From Chitinophaga sp. YR573 (GTDB taxonomy: Bacteria; Bacteroidota; Bacteroidia; Chitinophagales; Chitinophagaceae): a stretch of DNA of 64,000 nt. The number at the start of each line of letters is the position of its first letter. Positions within the stretch are counted from its first letter, which is position 1. Shown piece after piece: positions 60,143 through 64,000 of this stretch. The position numbers were made by a program, and so were the translations under genes. The stretch spans positions 62,001 through 126,000 of the forward strand of contig NZ_FOJF01000002.1 in assembly GCF_900110995.1 (NCBI RefSeq). The letters are read 5' to 3'. Under the pieces are notes generated by a model that was given only the letters and a program-made list of their open reading frames with translations, searched no databases and was not told the DNA's origin.

Positions 60143-63100
60143 ATGAAAAGCAGCAAGCTATGTTGTAATGCATTATGCATTACGTTATTGCTCTTATTCA
60201 CCTGTATCCGTATCTATGCACAAACACCATCCAAAATTACTGTTATCGGAACGGTCACCGATTCCCTTGGTAATTTAATTCCGGGTGCCAGCGTTGTTGT
60301 TGAGAATAAACGAAATACAGGTGCTTCCACGAATGAAAACGGACAATTCATTTTAGATGTATCTCCCGGTACCAGATTGCTTATAACAGCAATAGGGTTT
60401 CAGTCCGCTAGTGTACTGATAAAGTCCGCAGACACAAAAATCAGTGTTGTACTGAAGGAAAAGAACTCCAGACTGGAAGAGGTGGTGATCACCGCTTTTG
60501 GTAAGAAGCAGCGAAAGGAAGCCGTAGTTGGCTCCGTTACCAGCGTACAACCTGAGAACCTAAAAATCCCTTCCAGTAACCTGACCACCGCCCTTGCCGG
60601 ACAGGTAGCCGGTATTGTCGCCTACCAGCGAAGCGGGCAACCAGGGCAGGACAATGCTACTTTCTTTATCAGAGGCGTTACCACATTTGGTTATAAGCAG
60701 GACCCGCTGATACTGGTTGACAACGTAGAACTGACTTCTAATGACCTGGCACGCCTGCAGGTAGATGATATCGCCAGCTTCTCCATTTTAAAAGATGCCA
60801 GCGCTACTTCTTTATATGGTGCCAGGGGAGCTAACGGTGTTATCCTCGTTACCACTAAAGAAGGTAAGGTAGGAAAGGCAAAGATTAGTGCCCGTGTTGA
60901 AAACGGTATCTCCCAGCCCACAAAACGTTTAGAGATCGCTGACCCTATTACTTACATGAAACTGTACAATGAAGCGATTACCACAAGGAATCCGCTGCAA
61001 CCACCATTGTTCAGTCAGAATAAGATCTTAAATACAGAGCAGACATTGAAAAATGCGCCTGGAAGTAATCCTTATGTATACCCGGCGGTAGACTGGATGA
61101 AACTGATGTTCAAAGACCGCACTACTACCCAGCGTGCGAACCTCAGCGTAAGCGGTGGGGGAGGTGTAGCCCGTTATTATGTAGCAGGTTCTTATAACGT
61201 CGATAATGGGATTTTAAAGGAGAGCGGGGCTAACAGCTTTCATAACAATGTGAAGTTTCAGAACTACCAGTTAAGGTCTAATGTGAATATAGATGTGACA
61301 CCTACCACAGAACTGATCGTTAGACTGTCTGGTAACTTCAATGATTATAACGGGCCTATTACAAATGATGCATCTTTTGCAACAGATTTGTATAGTCAGG
61401 CCATGCATACCAGTCCGGTGTTATTCCCGGCACTCTATGCACCAGACGAAGCCAATATATACACAAAACATATCCTGTTCGGGAACTCCAATGAGGGAGG
61501 CACGGCTACAGGGGTAGGGTATACCAATCCGCTGGCCAATATGCTGAAAGGATACAAGCGTTTTTCCGAATCCAGGCTATCCGCACAATTTGAAGTAAAC
61601 CAGAAATTAAGCTTCGTAGTGCCGGGTTTAACTTTCCGGGGATTGTTCAGCACCAACCGGTATGCCTATTTCGATAATCAGATGGCCTACCAGCCGTTTT
61701 TTTACAATATTGGCACCTACGACCAGCTAACGGATAAATACACCTTAAAATGGCTTAATCCGCAAACTACAGGGGGTGGGGTAGCAACAGAATACCTGGT
61801 GTATTATCCCGGGTATAAAAACATGAACACCTTTCTGTATTTGCAGGGTATCCTGGAATATAGCGGGGACTTTGGCAAACATAATGTAAGCAGTTCCCTG
61901 GTAGCTACCCGTCAGCAGACACTCTACGCCAATGCACTGGACCCGAATACACAGTTGCCCAGTTTACAGTATTCATTACCCTACCGCAACCTCGGGCTGG
62001 CAGGCCGTGCTACCTACTCGTACAACAGGCGTTATTTCCTGGAATTCAGCTTTGGGTATAACGGGTCGGAACGCTTTTCTGCAAACCATCGTTATGGATT
62101 CTTTCCCACCCTGGGCGCTTCATGGGTGGTATCAAACGAGCCATTCTGGAAAGGAATGACAGGTTTTGTAGACAGGTTAAAAATAAGAGGCAGTTATGGG
62201 CTGGCGGGTAATGATGCTATTGGTTCCCAACGCTTCTTTTACATGTCTGATGTAAATCTGAATGCAGGTTATCCTACTTACTTTGGTACCAATAACGGAT
62301 ATATCCGTAATGGGGTGTATATCAATAATTACGCTAATCCTGATGTTACGTGGGAGACTTCCAAACAAACCAACATCGGACTGGAAGTTACCTTGTTTAA
62401 GAACCTGAACATCATTGCAGAGATTTACAAACAGCATCGTGAGAATATCCTGATGAACAGGGCCTCTATTCCATCTACGATGGGACTGGAAGCCGGTATT
62501 GCGGCCAACCTTGGTTCCGCTTCTTCAAAAGGGCTTGATCTGGAAATAAATTATAAGCAGAATTTTGGGGAGCATCTGTGGGTATCTGCAAGAGGTAACC
62601 TCACCGCAACCGAAAATAAGTATGAACGTTATGAAGAGCCGGTATATGCCGAAGCATGGCGGTACAGGGCCGGAAAACCTATCAATCAGAACTTCGGATA
62701 CATAGCAGAAAGACTTTTCGTAGATGATAAAGAAGCCGCTGTTTCTCCACGGCAGATTTTTTCTACCAATGGTATTGCACCCATAGGCGGAGATATCAAA
62801 TACAGGGATATCAATAGAGACGGACAGATCACAGAAGCGGATAAAGTGCCTATAGGTTTGCCAACCACTCCGCAAATAGTATATGGGTTCGGATTTTCTG
62901 CCGGTTACAGGAACTTTGATTTATCTGCCTTTTTCCAGGGTCTGGCACGCACTACCCTGTTTATAGATCCAAGATATGTAAGTCCATTCGTTATACCGCC
63001 TTATGGCTCCAACATCAATGGACAATCACAGTTAATGAAAGCCTGGGCAGATGACCATTGGTCTGAAGAAAATCAGAACCTGTATGCGCAGTATCCCCGC

Positions 63101-63379
63101 TTAGGTACCAGTGCTACTTTAATAGACAATAACCTGCAAACAAGTACCTGGTGGATGCGTGATGGCAGTTTTATCCGCCTGAAATCCCTGGAATTTGGGT
63201 ACACCTTACCAAAGAGCATCTTGAAGAGAGCCGCTATATCCAATTGCAGGATCTACTTCAGTGGTTTAAACCTCTTCACCTGGAGCCGCTTTAAACTATG
63301 GGACCCTGAACTGGGAGGTAATGGATTTGCCTATCCTGTGCAGAAGGTTTTCAATGCGGGATTAAATGTTAACTTCTAA
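60143..63379 (+). CDS. SusC/RagA-type TonB-dependent outer membrane receptor
   Basis: 1078 residues, normal for SusC. A signal peptide (LLLFTCIRIYAQ) is followed by the carboxypeptidase-like domain (TVIGTVTDSLGNLIPGASVV, then VLKEKNSRLEEVVITAFGKK with the TonB-box-like EEVVITAFG), the plug (AGQVAGIVAYQRSGQPGQDN, FFIRGVTTFG, LILVDNVE, SLYGARGANGVILVTTK) and the beta-barrel ending FNAGLNVNF. It imports a glycan fragment or similar large nutrient with its lipoprotein partner SusD, encoded 10 bp downstream. No N-terminal STN domain is present, so sigma/FecR signalling is not expected; control by the upstream AraC gene is more likely. Confidence 0.95.
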   Translation: MKSSKLCCNALCITLLLLFTCIRIYAQTPSKITVIGTVTDSLGNLIPGASVVVENKRNTGASTNENGQFILDVSPGTRLLITAIGFQSASVLIKSADTKISVVLKEKNSRLEEVVITAFGKKQRKEAVVGSVTSVQPENLKIPSSNLTTALAGQVAGIVAYQRSGQPGQDNATFFIRGVTTFGYKQDPLILVDNVELTSNDLARLQVDDIASFSILKDASATSLYGARGANGVILVTTKEGKVGKAKISARVENGISQPTKRLEIADPITYMKLYNEAITTRNPLQPPLFSQNKILNTEQTLKNAPGSNPYVYPAVDWMKLMFKDRTTTQRANLSVSGGGGVARYYVAGSYNVDNGILKESGANSFHNNVKFQNYQLRSNVNIDVTPTTELIVRLSGNFNDYNGPITNDASFATDLYSQAMHTSPVLFPALYAPDEANIYTKHILFGNSNEGGTATGVGYTNPLANMLKGYKRFSESRLSAQFEVNQKLSFVVPGLTFRGLFSTNRYAYFDNQMAYQPFFYNIGTYDQLTDKYTLKWLNPQTTGGGVATEYLVYYPGYKNMNTFLYLQGILEYSGDFGKHNVSSSLVATRQQTLYANALDPNTQLPSLQYSLPYRNLGLAGRATYSYNRRYFLEFSFGYNGSERFSANHRYGFFPTLGASWVVSNEPFWKGMTGFVDRLKIRGSYGLAGNDAIGSQRFFYMSDVNLNAGYPTYFGTNNGYIRNGVYINNYANPDVTWETSKQTNIGLEVTLFKNLNIIAEIYKQHRENILMNRASIPSTMGLEAGIAANLGSASSKGLDLEINYKQNFGEHLWVSARGNLTATENKYERYEEPVYAEAWRYRAGKPINQNFGYIAERLFVDDKEAAVSPRQIFSTNGIAPIGGDIKYRDINRDGQITEADKVPIGLPTTPQIVYGFGFSAGYRNFDLSAFFQGLARTTLFIDPRYVSPFVIPPYGSNINGQSQLMKAWADDHWSEENQNLYAQYPRLGTSATLIDNNLQTSTWWMRDGSFIRLKSLEFGYTLPKSILKRAAISNCRIYFSGLNLFTWSRFKLWDPELGGNGFAYPVQKVFNAGLNVNF

Positions 63380-63389
63380 AACTACAACG

Positions 63390-64000
63390 ATGAGAAGTAT
63401 TTATTTCCTGATATTATTACTCTCTGCTGTTTCCTGTAAGAAATACCTGAATGTAACGCCGGAAAATGTAGGTACACTGGAATATGCTTTCAGAAACAGG
63501 AATGAAGCAGAGAATTATCTCTTTACCTGTTATTCCACATTACAATTTATGAGCAATGTGGCAATGAATGCCGGTTTTACAGGTTCCGCAGAAATTATAT
63601 ATCCCAACAACCTGAGTGAGCATCCTGTATTTGAAGGAGGCTTTAATATGATACGTGGTACACAAAACGTGATCTCTCCTTCACTGAATTACTGGGATGG
63701 AGAAAACGGTGGCGTATCATTGTATGTAGCTATCCGCAGATGTAATATTTTCCTGGATAATATAGACCTGCCGGTAGATCTTTCCGCTACGGAAAAAAAG
63801 AGATGGATTGCGGAGGCGAAATTCATGAAAGCCTACTATCATTTTTATTTAGCCAGGATGTACGGCTCTATTCCTGTAATCAGGAAAAACCTGCCCGTGA
63901 ATGCTTCTACAGAAGCAGTGAGAGTGAAAAGAGAGCCAGTCGATTCCGTGTTTAATTATATCGTACAACTGCTGGATGAAGCAATCCCTGATCTGCCGCC
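63390..64000 (+). CDS. SusD/RagB-family outer membrane lipoprotein, 3' end outside window
   Basis: About 203 residues are visible; the frame is open to the right edge. It begins MRSIYFLILLLSAVSCKKYL, a lipoprotein signal with the lipidation Cys at residue 16, followed by NVTPENVGTLEYAFRNRNEA and the SusD hallmarks YVAIRRCNIFLDNIDLP and EAKFMKAYYHFYLARMYGSI. SusD proteins are about 450-600 residues, so more than half lies outside. It acts with SusC in glycan capture on the cell surface. Confidence 0.94.
   Translation, partial: MRSIYFLILLLSAVSCKKYLNVTPENVGTLEYAFRNRNEAENYLFTCYSTLQFMSNVAMNAGFTGSAEIIYPNNLSEHPVFEGGFNMIRGTQNVISPSLNYWDGENGGVSLYVAIRRCNIFLDNIDLPVDLSATEKKRWIAEAKFMKAYYHFYLARMYGSIPVIRKNLPVNASTEAVRVKREPVDSVFNYIVQLLDEAIPDLP

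Overview
The window looks like chromosomal DNA of a Bacteroidota bacterium, most likely Chitinophagaceae (Chitinophaga-like). The signs are a SusC/SusD pair, a FecI/FecR-type sigma/anti-sigma pair, promoters with the Bacteroidota -7 element TAnnTTTG, start codons without Shine-Dalgarno sequences, and A+T-leaning coding DNA. I saw no tRNA, rRNA, CRISPR array, transposase or integrase.

Layout. (1) 1-12406 is ordinary chromosome: the end of an ECF sigma factor, a FecR anti-sigma factor, a glycerophosphodiester phosphodiesterase, a large FAD/Fe-S D-2-hydroxyacid dehydrogenase, a DEAD-box RNA helicase, a family 2 glycoside hydrolase, an FtsX/MacB-type permease and an isoprenylcysteine methyltransferase-like membrane protein. 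(2) 12426-59053 is a roughly 46-kb accessory island of about 37 genes, nearly all cytosolic-looking and in paralogous sets. The sets are WGR / beta-helix / LRR proteins (12543, 20519, 23795, 39001), five helical-repeat plus SUKH (SMI1/KNR4) fusions (26185, 29412, 32971, 35536, 54704), further SUKH-like proteins, five beta-propellers, two YwqG/DUF1963 proteins, three ankyrin proteins, TPR proteins, a DUF3396-type immunity protein and a G+C-rich orphan. Two 137-residue paralogues with a 224-residue partner lie on the minus strand. Two tandem transmembrane TPR-HTH regulators (15164, 17055) sit inside the island. (3) 59115-64000 is a carbohydrate/TonB locus: an AraC regulator, SusC and the start of SusD.

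The main discovery is regulatory. Six transcription starts in the island (four plus, two minus) carry the same promoter geometry: two TGTAG-type half-sites exactly 11 bp apart, the proximal one starting exactly 39 bp before a TAnnTTT(G/A) -7 element. Two sites have a second pair exactly 33 bp further upstream. One box lies in the divergent promoter of the TPR-HTH regulator operon, which suggests that these regulators bind it. The island is therefore probably one regulon of five transcription units plus the regulator operon.

Functionally the best reading is a toxin-free poly-immunity or conflict-response island: SUKH, DUF3396, DUF1963, ankyrin and LRR families are all known from immunity sets of polymorphic toxin systems. 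A shared helical C-terminal module links the LRR and SUKH families. In 39001/40778 it sits on a separate SUKH polypeptide encoded next to a module-less LRR protein, which suggests physical partnership. This role is inference; no toxin gene was found in the window.
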